Assembly: GCA_903834475.1 (NCBI GenBank)
Contig: CAILJH010000048.1
Span: 1 to 40,509, forward strand
Direction of reading: 5' to 3'
Source: an uncultured Prolixibacteraceae bacterium
Lineage (GTDB): Bacteria > Bacteroidota > Bacteroidia > Bacteroidales > Prolixibacteraceae
Length of the DNA stretch: 40,509 bases
In this document: one piece after another, positions 27,428 to 35,864 of the stretch
Layout of the letters: each line of letters begins with the position of its first letter
How positions within the stretch are numbered: the stretch's first letter is position 1
The notes under the pieces: model-generated
What the model saw: only the letters and a program-made list of their open reading frames with translations
Told to the model about the DNA's origin: nothing
The model's database searches: none
Translations under genes and position numbers: made by a program

Positions 27428-28330
27428 TCAGGCTTTTTTCCATTGTTCGTTCATGAGTTTCACAGCGGCAGGCAAAGTGATTTTTGAATCACCAACCGAA
27501 CCACATTCAAAGCTCACAAAGTCCTGATAATTGATTTCTTTCAGGCCTCGGAAACCGTTGGTGTAATTATCGGCTTCGCCATCTTCTCCGGGCATTTTGC
27601 GACGTTTCCGGCTGGCAATATGCACATGATGCAAATAATCTCCGGCAGAAAGAAATGCCGCACGGTCGTTGGTTTCTTCGCGGGTCATGTGCCAGAAATC
27701 GCCCATCACTGCGGCGCCGGCATTGTTTACATCACGCACGATTGCAGCACCATCGGCCACCTGCCTGCAGAAATAGCACTCTTCGCGATTCAATGGTTCG
27801 AGCAAAATACGGGTTTTGTTCTGAAGCGCATATTCGCCTAATTCCTGCATTTGGGCGATTAACAGTTCACGTGCTTCTTTGTCAGGCAGAGACTTTTGAT
27901 TGTTGAAAGCAGGTACAAAAATGACTCCGGTAGAGCCCAGTTGTCCGGCTGCGCCAAGAATGACTTTCATCGAATCCATGCATTTTTTCTGAATGGCTGG
28001 ATCATCAGAAATCAGCCAACCTTCGAAGCCGGCACATATTGCACTCACTTTGAGCTTACGGTTCTTTAGTGCCAGTTGTATTTCGTCAATTCTTTTTTCA
28101 AGACCTCTTCCTCCAAATTCAATACCGACAATTCCAAGTGATTCAATAAAATCAAGCTTTTCGTTCAGTTCCTTGCCTGGAGCAACGCCTTCCTGACACG
28201 AAATTTTCAGTTTGGTGTGCCTTCTTCCGGAATGAGATTCACTCCGGAAAGATGAGAAAAGTCCTCCGGATGCAGCCAAAGCAGCACCGGAAAATGCAGT
28301 TCCTAAAAAGTTTCTTCTATCGATTGCCAT
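27428..28330 (-). CDS. Tat-exported sugar isomerase/epimerase-like TIM-barrel protein
   Basis: A 300-residue xylose-isomerase-like TIM barrel (sugar phosphate isomerase/epimerase family). The N terminus MAIDRRNFLGTAFSGAALAASGG has the twin-arginine motif, so the protein is exported folded. Likely metal ligands are in LLEPLNREEC, GDFWHM, HHVHIAS and FECGS. It begins 3 nt after the stop of the Gfo/Idh/MocA gene, so the two are translationally close and should work on the same sugar. Exported pairs of these families in Bacteroidota have been tied to 3-keto-sugar chemistry; I infer the same possibility here. A strong terminator follows. Confidence 0.88.
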   Translation of the reverse strand: MAIDRRNFLGTAFSGAALAASGGLFSSFRSESHSGRRHTKLKISCQEGVAPGKELNEKLDFIESLGIVGIEFGGRGLEKRIDEIQLALKNRKLKVSAICAGFEGWLISDDPAIQKKCMDSMKVILGAAGQLGSTGVIFVPAFNNQKSLPDKEARELLIAQMQELGEYALQNKTRILLEPLNREECYFCRQVADGAAIVRDVNNAGAAVMGDFWHMTREETNDRAAFLSAGDYLHHVHIASRKRRKMPGEDGEADNYTNGFRGLKEINYQDFVSFECGSVGDSKITLPAAVKLMNEQWKKA

Positions 28331-28333
28331 AGC

Positions 28334-29743
28334 TTATCGTGTTTGGTTTCCCTCTGGTGTTCCTGCAATGTGAATAAATTCGGGCAGTTTAAATTCTTTT
28401 CCTGCACCGTACCCTTCTTTGACGGCAGCCATATTCTTGGTCATGTCAATATCTTTCGGCATAAGATCGAGCGGCGATGCGGTCATTTCATCCCAGCTGA
28501 TTTTCTTTCCGGAGTAAGCCGATTCGCGTCCCATAATGGCAGCCATGTTGGCAACAGCTGTTTCGGATGCCTGTTCAATCGGTTTTCCGGCGCGGATATG
28601 GTTAATCCAGTTCACGTGTTCCAGGGTATATGGGTCGGTTTGCTTGAATTTGGTTTTTTCGGCTTCGTAGTCGAATTTCCAAATTTCGTTGCCTTTCAGG
28701 TCTTTGATAATGTGTCCCTCTGAAGTCCACGAACCTTTGGTGCCCTGAATAAATTCCCAAACGCCACCATCCGTTCCGTTGATCTGGCGACAGGTGCTGT
28801 GAATGTGAATACCGTTTTCCATTTCAAAATCGACGCTGAAATTGTCGAACTGGTTACCGGTAACGCGACGCTGGCGCGAGCCGAATCCAAGCGCTGATTT
28901 TGGCTTTAGTCCTGAAAACCATGTGAATACATCCAGATTGTGAACGTGCTGCTCAACAATATGATCGCCCGAAAGCCATCCCCAGTTTACCCAGTCGCGG
29001 ATCATCCATTCCAGGTCAGACCATTTCGGGTCGCGGTCCTTGTACCAGAGCATACCTCCACACCAGTAAACCGTTCCACCGGTTATTTCGCCAATAGCCC
29101 CGTCCATGATTTGTTCGTACGAAGCTACATAATCTCGTTTATGGTGGCGTTGTGTGCCGGTTACCACACAAAGGCCTTTTGCCTGGGCCTGCCTGGCTGT
29201 AGCCACAATGGTGCGGTAACCTACCGGATCAACACAAATCGGTTTTTCGAGGAAGCAATGTTTGTTTTTTTCCACCGCGTACTTGAAAATTTCGGCGCGG
29301 AAATTGGGTGGAGTAGCGGTAATAATCACATCCACGTCGCTGTCAATAACTTTTTGATAAGCGTCGAGCCCCACAAATTTTTTGTCTGCTGCAATGTCGA
29401 TATTTTTCTCTTTTTTCAGCTTTTCTGCTAAGCTTTCCAGACGGTCTGCATAAGTATCGCCCAAAGCCACAATGGTAACATTATTGGCTGCGCTGAGGAA
29501 ATTAAACGCTGCACCAGAGCCTCGTCCGCCGCAGCCGATTATGCCGGCTCTCAGCGGTTTACCGTCTGTAGCCATATCAACCAGGTTGGGCAGGTAATAA
29601 GAGCCTGGCTCCTTCAAAGGCAGTATTTTTGGAGTACTGCTGCATGATGTCAACGCTGCAACACTTCCTGTACCAATTGCGCCCAATGCCCCGGCCAAAG
29701 CCGAGCTTTTCAAGAATGAACGTCTGTCAAGACCTTTTTTCAT
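28334..29743 (-). CDS. Tat-exported Gfo/Idh/MocA oxidoreductase lipoprotein
   Basis: A 469-residue NAD(P)-dependent oxidoreductase. The N terminus MKKGLDRRSFLKSS has the twin-arginine motif, and the signal ends in ALTSC, a lipobox. It is therefore predicted to be a folded, Tat-exported lipoprotein. The Rossmann motif is GIIGCGGRGSGAAFNFL and the family EKP motif is FLEKPICVDP. The substrate domain has HIVEQHVHNLDVFTW, which also occurs in GH109-like relatives. Exported members need a tightly held nucleotide, as in glucose-fructose oxidoreductase. It lies 34 nt after the cytochrome-SUMF1 gene and 3 nt before the TIM-barrel gene. Its substrate is probably a sugar or glycoside, but which one is unknown. 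Confidence 0.9.
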   Translation of the reverse strand: MKKGLDRRSFLKSSALAGALGAIGTGSVAALTSCSSTPKILPLKEPGSYYLPNLVDMATDGKPLRAGIIGCGGRGSGAAFNFLSAANNVTIVALGDTYADRLESLAEKLKKEKNIDIAADKKFVGLDAYQKVIDSDVDVIITATPPNFRAEIFKYAVEKNKHCFLEKPICVDPVGYRTIVATARQAQAKGLCVVTGTQRHHKRDYVASYEQIMDGAIGEITGGTVYWCGGMLWYKDRDPKWSDLEWMIRDWVNWGWLSGDHIVEQHVHNLDVFTWFSGLKPKSALGFGSRQRRVTGNQFDNFSVDFEMENGIHIHSTCRQINGTDGGVWEFIQGTKGSWTSEGHIIKDLKGNEIWKFDYEAEKTKFKQTDPYTLEHVNWINHIRAGKPIEQASETAVANMAAIMGRESAYSGKKISWDEMTASPLDLMPKDIDMTKNMAAVKEGYGAGKEFKLPEFIHIAGTPEGNQTR

Positions 29744-29777
29744 AACGGATAAATTTTAAATGTGTATAGTCAGTTAT

Positions 29778-31331
29778 CTATTGAATTTTTATTGAATTAT
29801 CTGGCTCACAAACAACCCTGAAACCGATGCCTTTAATATCGGAATACCACCAGATACTTTTGGGTTGCTGGGGGTCGGTTTTCAGCCATGCATCGTGCTG
29901 GCTGTGATCGCGGGCTGCCGCGCGCACCTCGGCTGCATCCGAACTATAATTGCCCCCGCGCACAACCCATTCCTCGCCTTCGGTTACAAGCGGGTTCGCC
30001 ACTTTTCCGCTGTTTTTGGCATAAGCGTCGGGTGCATAGCGGTCGGCACAATATTCCATTACGTTGCCCAGCATATTTTTCAGGCCGAACGGATTAGGCT
30101 TGACCTCTTCGGGCAAATGCGTTTTGCCTTTGCCATTGTTTGCATAAATGATGTATTGCGAAATCGGGTCGGTATCGGCGTCCGAGAATTTACGCCATAA
30201 TCCTTTGTTCGAAAACTGATCCGGTTTGCCGACAAAGAAATACGGTGTTTCCATGCCACCGCGCGCCGCGTATTCCCATTCGGCTTCTGTAGGCAGGCGG
30301 TATTTTTTGCCGGTTTTCTTTGAAAGCCACTGGCAGAAGGTTTCTGCCGCATAATGGGTCATGGTGATTGCCGGGCGTTTGCCAAAACCCCAGTTCTGAT
30401 CAGGTCGCCCATAAGGCGGGGTCGGGCCGGAAATGGCATCCACGTTCGGGTTGCTGTTGTTGGCATAAATCTGTTCGGGCGGGGTACGACCTTCGCTCAT
30501 TGTTTTACCATAAAATGCCCAATACTGTTCCCAGGTTGTTTCCACTTCGGCCATGAAATACGGGCTGACCGTAACCTGGCGCACCGGCGATTCGTCGGGC
30601 TGGTGGAAAGGTTCACTTTCCGGGCTTCCCATGCCGAAGGTACCGCCTTTGATAGCTATCATCTCGAACGTTACCGATGTGCCGGGAATCTTTTCGGTGT
30701 AATTGGCAAAAGTTGTTACGATGGTTGCCTGTTCAAAAACGGGTTTCAAACTTTCGGCGCTGCCATCAGTTTGCCCAGGTATGCCGGTCATCTTGCCGTG
30801 TTTGTAATTCGGGTTATAATGCCCGGCGTCGAGGTGGCAACTGATGCACTGCAGATCCAGTTTCTTCTCGTTATTTTCGTAGTAAAGATGGGCAGCTATG
30901 CCTGCGTCCACTAAATTTTTAGGAAACAGGTTCTGGTGGCAATGCTTGCACGATACGTTCGGGATATACTTCACGGCATGTTCCAGTTCAGATTTCATCT
31001 CCCAGTTAAATTCTGCCGAATCTTTTGTCAACTTACCATAGACATCCTTCATCCCAATTTTGATTTTCTGAATCAGGTAACCCTCCCCTTTGGGCGGTAA
31101 ATGGCATTCGACACAATGAACCTGAATTCCGCCTTTATTATTGAAATGGGTTGATAATTTCCAGGAAGGGAAAACATGCGGGTGAACATGGCACGAAGCA
31201 CAAAACTCATCGCTTGAGGTATATTCAACAGCATGGTTAAATGAGATGCTTACCACGATTCCAATTGCAAAAGAGCAGAATAAAACGAGTAATAAACGTT
31301 TACGCAGGAAGTCTCCAAACTTATTCAGCAT
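29778..31331 (-). CDS. tetraheme NapC/NrfH-like cytochrome c fused to a SUMF1 (FGE-like) domain
   Basis: A 517-residue fusion. I chose the ATG at 31331; the longer frame adds 60 residues and overlaps the divergent kinase gene. Residues 10-31 are a membrane anchor. Four CxxCH haem sites follow at 44-48 (CASCH), 73-77 (CVECH), 128-132 (CKHCH) and 162-166 (CISCH). The spacing and surrounding residues resemble NapC/NirT/NrfH menaquinol dehydrogenases. From about residue 215 to the end is a SUMF1/formylglycine-generating-enzyme fold (GGTFGMGSPESEP, RLPTEAEWEYAARGG, NVMEYCADRY, WVVRGGNY, GIGFRVV). True FGE has two active-site cysteines after the VRGG segment. Here that stretch reads SSDAAEVRAAARDH with none, so sulfatase-maturing activity is unlikely. 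It is first in an operon with exported sugar enzymes. Confidence 0.92.
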   Translation of the reverse strand: MLNKFGDFLRKRLLLVLFCSFAIGIVVSISFNHAVEYTSSDEFCASCHVHPHVFPSWKLSTHFNNKGGIQVHCVECHLPPKGEGYLIQKIKIGMKDVYGKLTKDSAEFNWEMKSELEHAVKYIPNVSCKHCHQNLFPKNLVDAGIAAHLYYENNEKKLDLQCISCHLDAGHYNPNYKHGKMTGIPGQTDGSAESLKPVFEQATIVTTFANYTEKIPGTSVTFEMIAIKGGTFGMGSPESEPFHQPDESPVRQVTVSPYFMAEVETTWEQYWAFYGKTMSEGRTPPEQIYANNSNPNVDAISGPTPPYGRPDQNWGFGKRPAITMTHYAAETFCQWLSKKTGKKYRLPTEAEWEYAARGGMETPYFFVGKPDQFSNKGLWRKFSDADTDPISQYIIYANNGKGKTHLPEEVKPNPFGLKNMLGNVMEYCADRYAPDAYAKNSGKVANPLVTEGEEWVVRGGNYSSDAAEVRAAARDHSQHDAWLKTDPQQPKSIWWYSDIKGIGFRVVCEPDNSIKIQ

Positions 31332-31376
31332 AGATGGTTTAGCTATTTGTTTAAAATATCTTGGTTTTAGGCCACC

Positions 31377-31406
31377 CAAAATTAATAAAAATACGAGGAC
31401 TTCAAA
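31377..31406 (-). promoter_or_regulatory. candidate promoter of the cytochrome-SUMF1 operon
   Basis: On the minus strand TTTG (31403-31406) and TAATTTTG (31377-31384, an exact TAnnTTTG) are separated by 18 nt, slightly short of the usual 19-21. The -7 box is 45 nt from the ATG at 31331, which supports that start over the longer frame. Confidence 0.55.
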
Positions 31407-31428
31407 GCCAGATATATAAAAAGGAATA

Positions 31429-31436
31429 TATCTTTG
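31429..31436 (+). promoter_or_regulatory. -7 promoter element of the kinase gene
   Basis: TATCTTTG matches TAnnTTTG exactly and lies 28 nt before the kinase ATG at 31465. No good -33 box is seen. Together with the minus-strand promoter nearby it makes a compact divergent control region of 133 bp. Confidence 0.55.
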
Positions 31437-31464
31437 AGAGTTAGAACTCACACCCAAAACACAC

Positions 31465-32559
31465 ATGAATTTAGAGAATATCGCATCCGAATTTAAACTT
31501 GAAGGAACCATTGACCGGGTAGAAGCATTGGGCGAAGGATTTATAAATGATACCTACGTTATTTATACGAATAAAAAGTCTGTTCCTGATTATCTGCTGC
31601 AACGGAAGAACAAGCGAATTTTCACCAATGTGCCGGCCATGATGGAGAACATTCAGAAAGTTTGCCTTCACATCAAACAAAAGGTAACTGCCCGGAACGG
31701 CGATCCCATGCGCGAAGCCATGACCATTGTTCCGGCTTTCGACGGAAAACTTTATTTTCAGGATGAAGAAGGCGAATTCTGGGCTGTTTGTGTTTTTATC
31801 AGCGATACGATTGCAATGAACTCGGAAATTACTCCGGAATTGGCGTTTCAGGGCGGAAAAGGAATCGGGATGTTTCAATCCATGGTTTCTGATTTGAACG
31901 AACCATTGACTGATATTTTACCCGGTTTCCATAACATTCGTTTCAGGTTTAATCAGTGGGATGCTGTGCTGGCAAAAGATCCGGTAGGCAGAAAAGCAAA
32001 ACTTGCCGAAGAAATCAGCTGGGTTGAAAGCCGCCGCGAAGAAATGCTCAATTTCTGGAAGCTGGTTGAAAATGGCGAAATCCCAACCCGCGTCACCCAC
32101 AACGATACGAAAATAACCAACATTCTTTTCGATTTAAATAATGAAGTTTTGTGCGTCATTGATCTGGATACCGTGCTGAACAGTACTGTTCTGAACGATT
32201 TTGGCGATGCCATGCGTTCATATACCAATACCGGACAGGAAGACGACGAAAACCTGGATGCAGTTTCGTGTGATCTGACCATTTTTGAAGGTTTTACCAA
32301 AGGCTATTTGTCGCAAACCATTGGTTTTCTGAACGAAAAGGAACTGGAATTTCTTGCATTCTCTGCCAAATACATCACCTACGAACAGGTTTTGCGTTTC
32401 CTGATGGATTACATCGATGGCGACAACTATTACCGGATTAAAAGTCCGGAGCACAATTACCAGCGAACATTAGCCCAAAATAAATTATTAACCAGTATGG
32501 AGGAGCAATACCATGAAATGTGCAGGATTGTGCGCACTGTTGCTGATAAGCTGGCTTAA
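31465..32559 (+). CDS. APH-fold sugar kinase, N-acetylhexosamine 1-kinase-like
   Basis: A 364-residue aminoglycoside-phosphotransferase-fold kinase that resembles NahK, which phosphorylates the anomeric carbon of GlcNAc or GalNAc. The N-terminal LGEGFINDTYVI forms the nucleotide loop. The catalytic loop is THNDTKITNILFD with D214, and the metal-binding segment is VIDLDTV (D233, D235). The HNDTK form of the loop is what points to the NahK group and not to antibiotic kinases. It diverges from the exported redox operon and is followed by a CBM9-like gene. It may phosphorylate a monosaccharide released by the surrounding hydrolases. Family is secure; the exact sugar is not. Confidence 0.82.
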   Translation: MNLENIASEFKLEGTIDRVEALGEGFINDTYVIYTNKKSVPDYLLQRKNKRIFTNVPAMMENIQKVCLHIKQKVTARNGDPMREAMTIVPAFDGKLYFQDEEGEFWAVCVFISDTIAMNSEITPELAFQGGKGIGMFQSMVSDLNEPLTDILPGFHNIRFRFNQWDAVLAKDPVGRKAKLAEEISWVESRREEMLNFWKLVENGEIPTRVTHNDTKITNILFDLNNEVLCVIDLDTVLNSTVLNDFGDAMRSYTNTGQEDDENLDAVSCDLTIFEGFTKGYLSQTIGFLNEKELEFLAFSAKYITYEQVLRFLMDYIDGDNYYRIKSPEHNYQRTLAQNKLLTSMEEQYHEMCRIVRTVADKLA

Positions 32560-32638
32560 TCAGCTTCCGGAATCAGTCAGTTTTCAAAAGGCAACTCCAA
32601 ATCATCAGGATCAGATTACAGATACAAATAACAAATCC

Positions 32639-33283
32639 ATGAAGATTCATCAAATACTCGAAGGTTTTTCAAAACCACCGCTGGAACTGGTATCAGAAAT
32701 TCTGAATCTGGATATTCCTCCACTTCGGTTGGATATAGTAAACTGGGTAGAATATCCATATCATCCGGAAGTTACAGTGCAGATCGCTTTCAATGAAGAT
32801 GAACTTTTTCTGCAGTACCATGTCGTGGAGCAATCGGTAAAAGCGGATATTACCGAAAGCAATGGCCGCGTCTGGACCGACAGTTGTGTCGAGTTTTTCC
32901 TCTCTCCGGAAGGTAATGACGAATATTATAACCTCGAGATGACCTGTATCGGGACGGCTTTGCTCGGTTATAAAGGGAGTGGAGTGCCTGCTATTCGCGC
33001 CACCGTGGATCAGATCGCCTCCATCCGGAGAATTTCATCGCTGGGAAGTTCTCCTTTTCAAGAAAGAAAAGAGACGACTGAATGGAAAATCACCATTGCT
33101 ATTCCATGGGAAGCTTATTTCAAACACGACATCAAACCTGTTTCAGGAAAGAAAATGCGGGGTAATTTTTACAAATGCGGTGACGAACTGAGTGTTCCGC
33201 ATTTCGTGTCTTGGACCAAAATCAAAACTGAAAAACCGAACTTTCATGCTCCCGAATTTTTCGGAGGACTGGAGTTTGAATAG
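32639..33283 (+). CDS. CBM9-like carbohydrate-binding protein
   Basis: A 214-residue protein resembling the CBM9-like/DOMON-type beta-sandwich. WTDSCVEFFLSPEGNDEYYNLEMTC is the recognisable core strand pair, and TEWKITIAIPWEAYF follows. I chose the ATG at 32639. A longer frame from 32513 adds 42 residues starting MKCAGLCALLLISWL, which looks like a signal peptide but lies inside the kinase coding sequence. That alternative would make the protein exported. It follows the kinase by 79 nt. Related stand-alone proteins are common in Bacteroidota and mostly uncharacterised. Confidence 0.72.
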   Translation: MKIHQILEGFSKPPLELVSEILNLDIPPLRLDIVNWVEYPYHPEVTVQIAFNEDELFLQYHVVEQSVKADITESNGRVWTDSCVEFFLSPEGNDEYYNLEMTCIGTALLGYKGSGVPAIRATVDQIASIRRISSLGSSPFQERKETTEWKITIAIPWEAYFKHDIKPVSGKKMRGNFYKCGDELSVPHFVSWTKIKTEKPNFHAPEFFGGLEFE

Positions 33284-33383
33284 CTTCAATTTCCCGGGAG
33301 AGGCTACTCAATTATTCTAATCTTCAGTGGGTTGTTTTCCCAAATTTCTGTCATGAAGTGGTTCAATCTACATGAAGAAGTCC

Positions 33384-35363
33384 CTACTTTTTGGAAATGA
33401 TATCAATGATTACGGTTCTGTTTGAAAGATTATCCAACTGACTGGTCTTTTTGAACGGTGCGATAATCTGATCCTTATCAAATCCGTAAACTTCAATCTG
33501 AACATCGGTTCTACCCGCTTTTGCCAATGCATTTTCAAGAATTTTCCGGGTATCATTGGCCTGTGATAAAAACAATTCAGGACTATATTCTCTGCCTCCA
33601 ACATTTTCCGAATGACCATTGATAACAACTTTTCCGGCATGCGGAATATTCGGTGTAACAACTTCGGTTAAGTAACGGGAATATAAGCCAATGGCTTTTG
33701 AATTATTGTATTCATATAGAATTTTATACCTTTTTGCTTTATCCTCAGAAGCAGGCAGAGCCCTGTGTGCCAGATATGCTATGGTATCCTTTTTTACAGT
33801 TACTCCACTGCTCATGATACCAACCATACTAATTTCATATTTGCCCGATGTACGATTGCCTAAAATTGACTTCCCGGAAATACTGACCAAATCGTTGTTG
33901 AAAGGACCAAGGTTTATTACTTTCCCCTGATCGTCAGTAATTTTCAGAAACCAGGATGAGAAAGTTTCTTTTGCACCCGTGGTTTTAAAAGTTATATAGC
34001 TATATTCATCAGCTTCTGCAACGGAAATGATTTTCAATGGTTTGGTGGATGCACCCTCAACTCCTCTGAATTCCTGCTGTAAATTAATTGATTTACTCTT
34101 GATCAGAACTTTTCGCACTCTCTCCTGAAGTAAAGCAATTTCCTTTTTACGAGGATGTAGTTCGGAATGGATATTCACTTTTCTTCGGGTTTTGATAACA
34201 ATATTTGAAGCATCAATTCCATAAATAGCTGTCAGGAATGATTTTATTGACTCAGCCATTTTCTGCCCGTCTTTTACTCCATCCTTTGATGCACCAATCA
34301 AAGTAATTGTATTCGAGCGGTTTTTAGCCATCTGGTCACCAAGCCTGCTCAAAAAATTGTCGTGTACAATCAACCGTCTGAAAGAGCTGTCAGAAAGATT
34401 CGATAGCGACGATATGAGCTTCTGATCTTCTTTGGATTTCTTTCGCTGATTCTTTTCAGGGTTCTGCTTTTCATCTGTTTTTAAATTGTAATAGATATAA
34501 TTCCGAAGTGGAAATACTTCATTGCTGCCTGTTTCAGCCGGAATATTTCGGGAATCACGCACCATAAATTTGGCTTCAGGTTCGACAGCAATAACCACCG
34601 GAAGTTCAACCTGCTCTGGTACGACCTTTTTGTGGCTGCTTCCAAATTTAAGTGCAATACCTGCTCTTATGGTGGTCAGATTCCAGGATTCAATTGTGCG
34701 GGGATTTTGTCCAAAGTAAGGATGGAATGATACAAAGGGAGCAAGAATAAGCTGATTTTTTTTGCTTTTTGCTGTTAGCGGTAAATCATAGCCAAATCCA
34801 ACCTGCATCGAAATCACATATTTATTCATGTTGTCGAAAGTGCCTCCTGTAACTGCCGAAATCAGGTCTGGTTGGTAGGTAAAACGTTGATCCACATTGA
34901 ATGCAATCCGCGGACCTGAAAACAAATAGAAAGGCGAACGGAAAAAATTAATCCGAATGCTGGGTTCCACGGTAAGGTATGAAAGTTTAGTCGTAAATGT
35001 CGGATTGAATGAACCACTTCTGTTATCGTATCCAACATTTAGAATGAAGCCTAATCTGGTGTCGGGTCGATGAAACTCCAAAACAGGGAAAGCAAAGGGC
35101 TCCATGTCTTTTGTGTTTTGGAAATTTGCTGAAATGCTTAAACCGGAATTCACAGCCTGAGTGGAACCATGGTACAAATTGAAATTTGCACCTCCTGCAG
35201 GTCCAAACCACCAGGAGGATCTTTCGAACATGCTATTTTGTGCCTGAACCGTGATTTGAATACCATTAAAAAGCAAGGCGCCAATGAAAAGGCTTTTTAG
35301 AGTCAGCCTATATGAGAACTCTGCAAAAAACAATCCTTTTATGCGGGATGAAATACTGTTCAT
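33384..35363 (-). CDS. outer-membrane barrel protein with two OmpA-like domains
   Basis: A 659-residue protein. The signal peptide ends near residue 42 (ITVQAQ). Residues about 45-245 are an outer-membrane beta-barrel with alternating aromatic and small residues (WWFGPAGGANFNLY, VGYDNRSGSF, GFGYDLPLT). After a charged linker come an OmpA-like segment (about 345-420, ITLIGASKDGVKDGQKMAES), a beta-sandwich segment (about 455-520) and a second OmpA-like domain (about 575-655, VVINGHSENVGGREYSPE to the end). OmpA domains bind peptidoglycan, but both here are divergent: VINGHSENVG replaces the usual GxTDxxG. A role in anchoring envelope and peptidoglycan is likely. It converges with the CBM9-like gene. 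Confidence 0.75.
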   Translation of the reverse strand: MNSISSRIKGLFFAEFSYRLTLKSLFIGALLFNGIQITVQAQNSMFERSSWWFGPAGGANFNLYHGSTQAVNSGLSISANFQNTKDMEPFAFPVLEFHRPDTRLGFILNVGYDNRSGSFNPTFTTKLSYLTVEPSIRINFFRSPFYLFSGPRIAFNVDQRFTYQPDLISAVTGGTFDNMNKYVISMQVGFGYDLPLTAKSKKNQLILAPFVSFHPYFGQNPRTIESWNLTTIRAGIALKFGSSHKKVVPEQVELPVVIAVEPEAKFMVRDSRNIPAETGSNEVFPLRNYIYYNLKTDEKQNPEKNQRKKSKEDQKLISSLSNLSDSSFRRLIVHDNFLSRLGDQMAKNRSNTITLIGASKDGVKDGQKMAESIKSFLTAIYGIDASNIVIKTRRKVNIHSELHPRKKEIALLQERVRKVLIKSKSINLQQEFRGVEGASTKPLKIISVAEADEYSYITFKTTGAKETFSSWFLKITDDQGKVINLGPFNNDLVSISGKSILGNRTSGKYEISMVGIMSSGVTVKKDTIAYLAHRALPASEDKAKRYKILYEYNNSKAIGLYSRYLTEVVTPNIPHAGKVVINGHSENVGGREYSPELFLSQANDTRKILENALAKAGRTDVQIEVYGFDKDQIIAPFKKTSQLDNLSNRTVIIDIISKK

Positions 35364-35864
35364 AATGCTATTAATATATGTTCGATTTTAAATTTGAAAA
35401 TTAATTTTTAAAAACCAACCAACAGCACCATTCCTCCCATGTTTTGTAACAATCCATAAAAATATAATGTTCAGCATTTCTTCAATTGATTTCTGAAATA
35501 TTTTGACTGAAAGCTGCAATAAATCCGAATGACTTCAAATCCAGAGAGTCTCGTAATGCCAATTTTTGTTGGCCTTTCAGAATTCTGATATCTCAGGATT
35601 TTCTGGTCAATTCATTCACGTATTCAAAGTCAAAGAAGAAAACATTTCTACATGAATTTTGAAAGATACTTCATGATTGTAGTTTTCTTTTTATTGAATT
35701 GACAAAAGGTAATGAAAAAGTTTGAAAGTCGGACTATCAATTCTTTGAATTTGCACCATTAATAAATATTGGTTAAACTTTTTGCCTTTCGCAAGACCAA
35801 TTCAGGGTGGACGTGGTTGATAAACCAATTCGCTTATCTTTGCGCCTTCAAAAAAAACAGGAAA
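35364..35864. other. 501-bp divergent region between the OmpA-like and ABC-F genes
   Basis: AT-rich, with no convincing frame and no RNA gene seen. The plus-strand end holds the ABC-F -7 box at 35835-35842. On the minus strand a weak TAATTTTC box occurs about 40 nt before the OmpA-like ATG. The middle, about 35450-35700, has no signal I can name. Confidence 0.6.
35835..35842 (+). promoter_or_regulatory. -7 promoter element of the ABC-F gene
   Basis: TATCTTTG, an exact TAnnTTTG, lies 22 nt before the ATG at 35865. A promoter here rules out the longer frame from 35769, which would begin upstream of the transcript. The -33 region is weak (GTGG/GTTG near 35813-35819). Confidence 0.6.

Noticed and set aside
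30354..30914. 186-codon plus-strand open frame inside the cytochrome-SUMF1 gene
   Set aside because: It is antisense to a gene with clear haem and SUMF1 motifs, and its own translation shows no family features. It is a shadow frame.
31332..31511. 60-residue N-terminal extension of the cytochrome-SUMF1 protein with an extra hydrophobic segment
   Set aside because: It would overlap the divergent kinase gene and run through both promoter candidates. The ATG at 31331 starts right before the membrane anchor, as in NrfH-like proteins.
32513..32638. Signal-peptide-like extension of the CBM9-like gene
   Set aside because: It lies mostly within the last codons of the kinase gene in another frame, so the hydrophobic stretch is probably accidental. 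The ATG at 32639 gives a complete domain. Export is kept as an alternative.
35769..35864. 32-residue N-terminal extension of the ABC-F protein
   Set aside because: The extension spans the exact TATCTTTG promoter box and does not resemble the family; MISVDGLTVEFGG is the normal ABC-F start.
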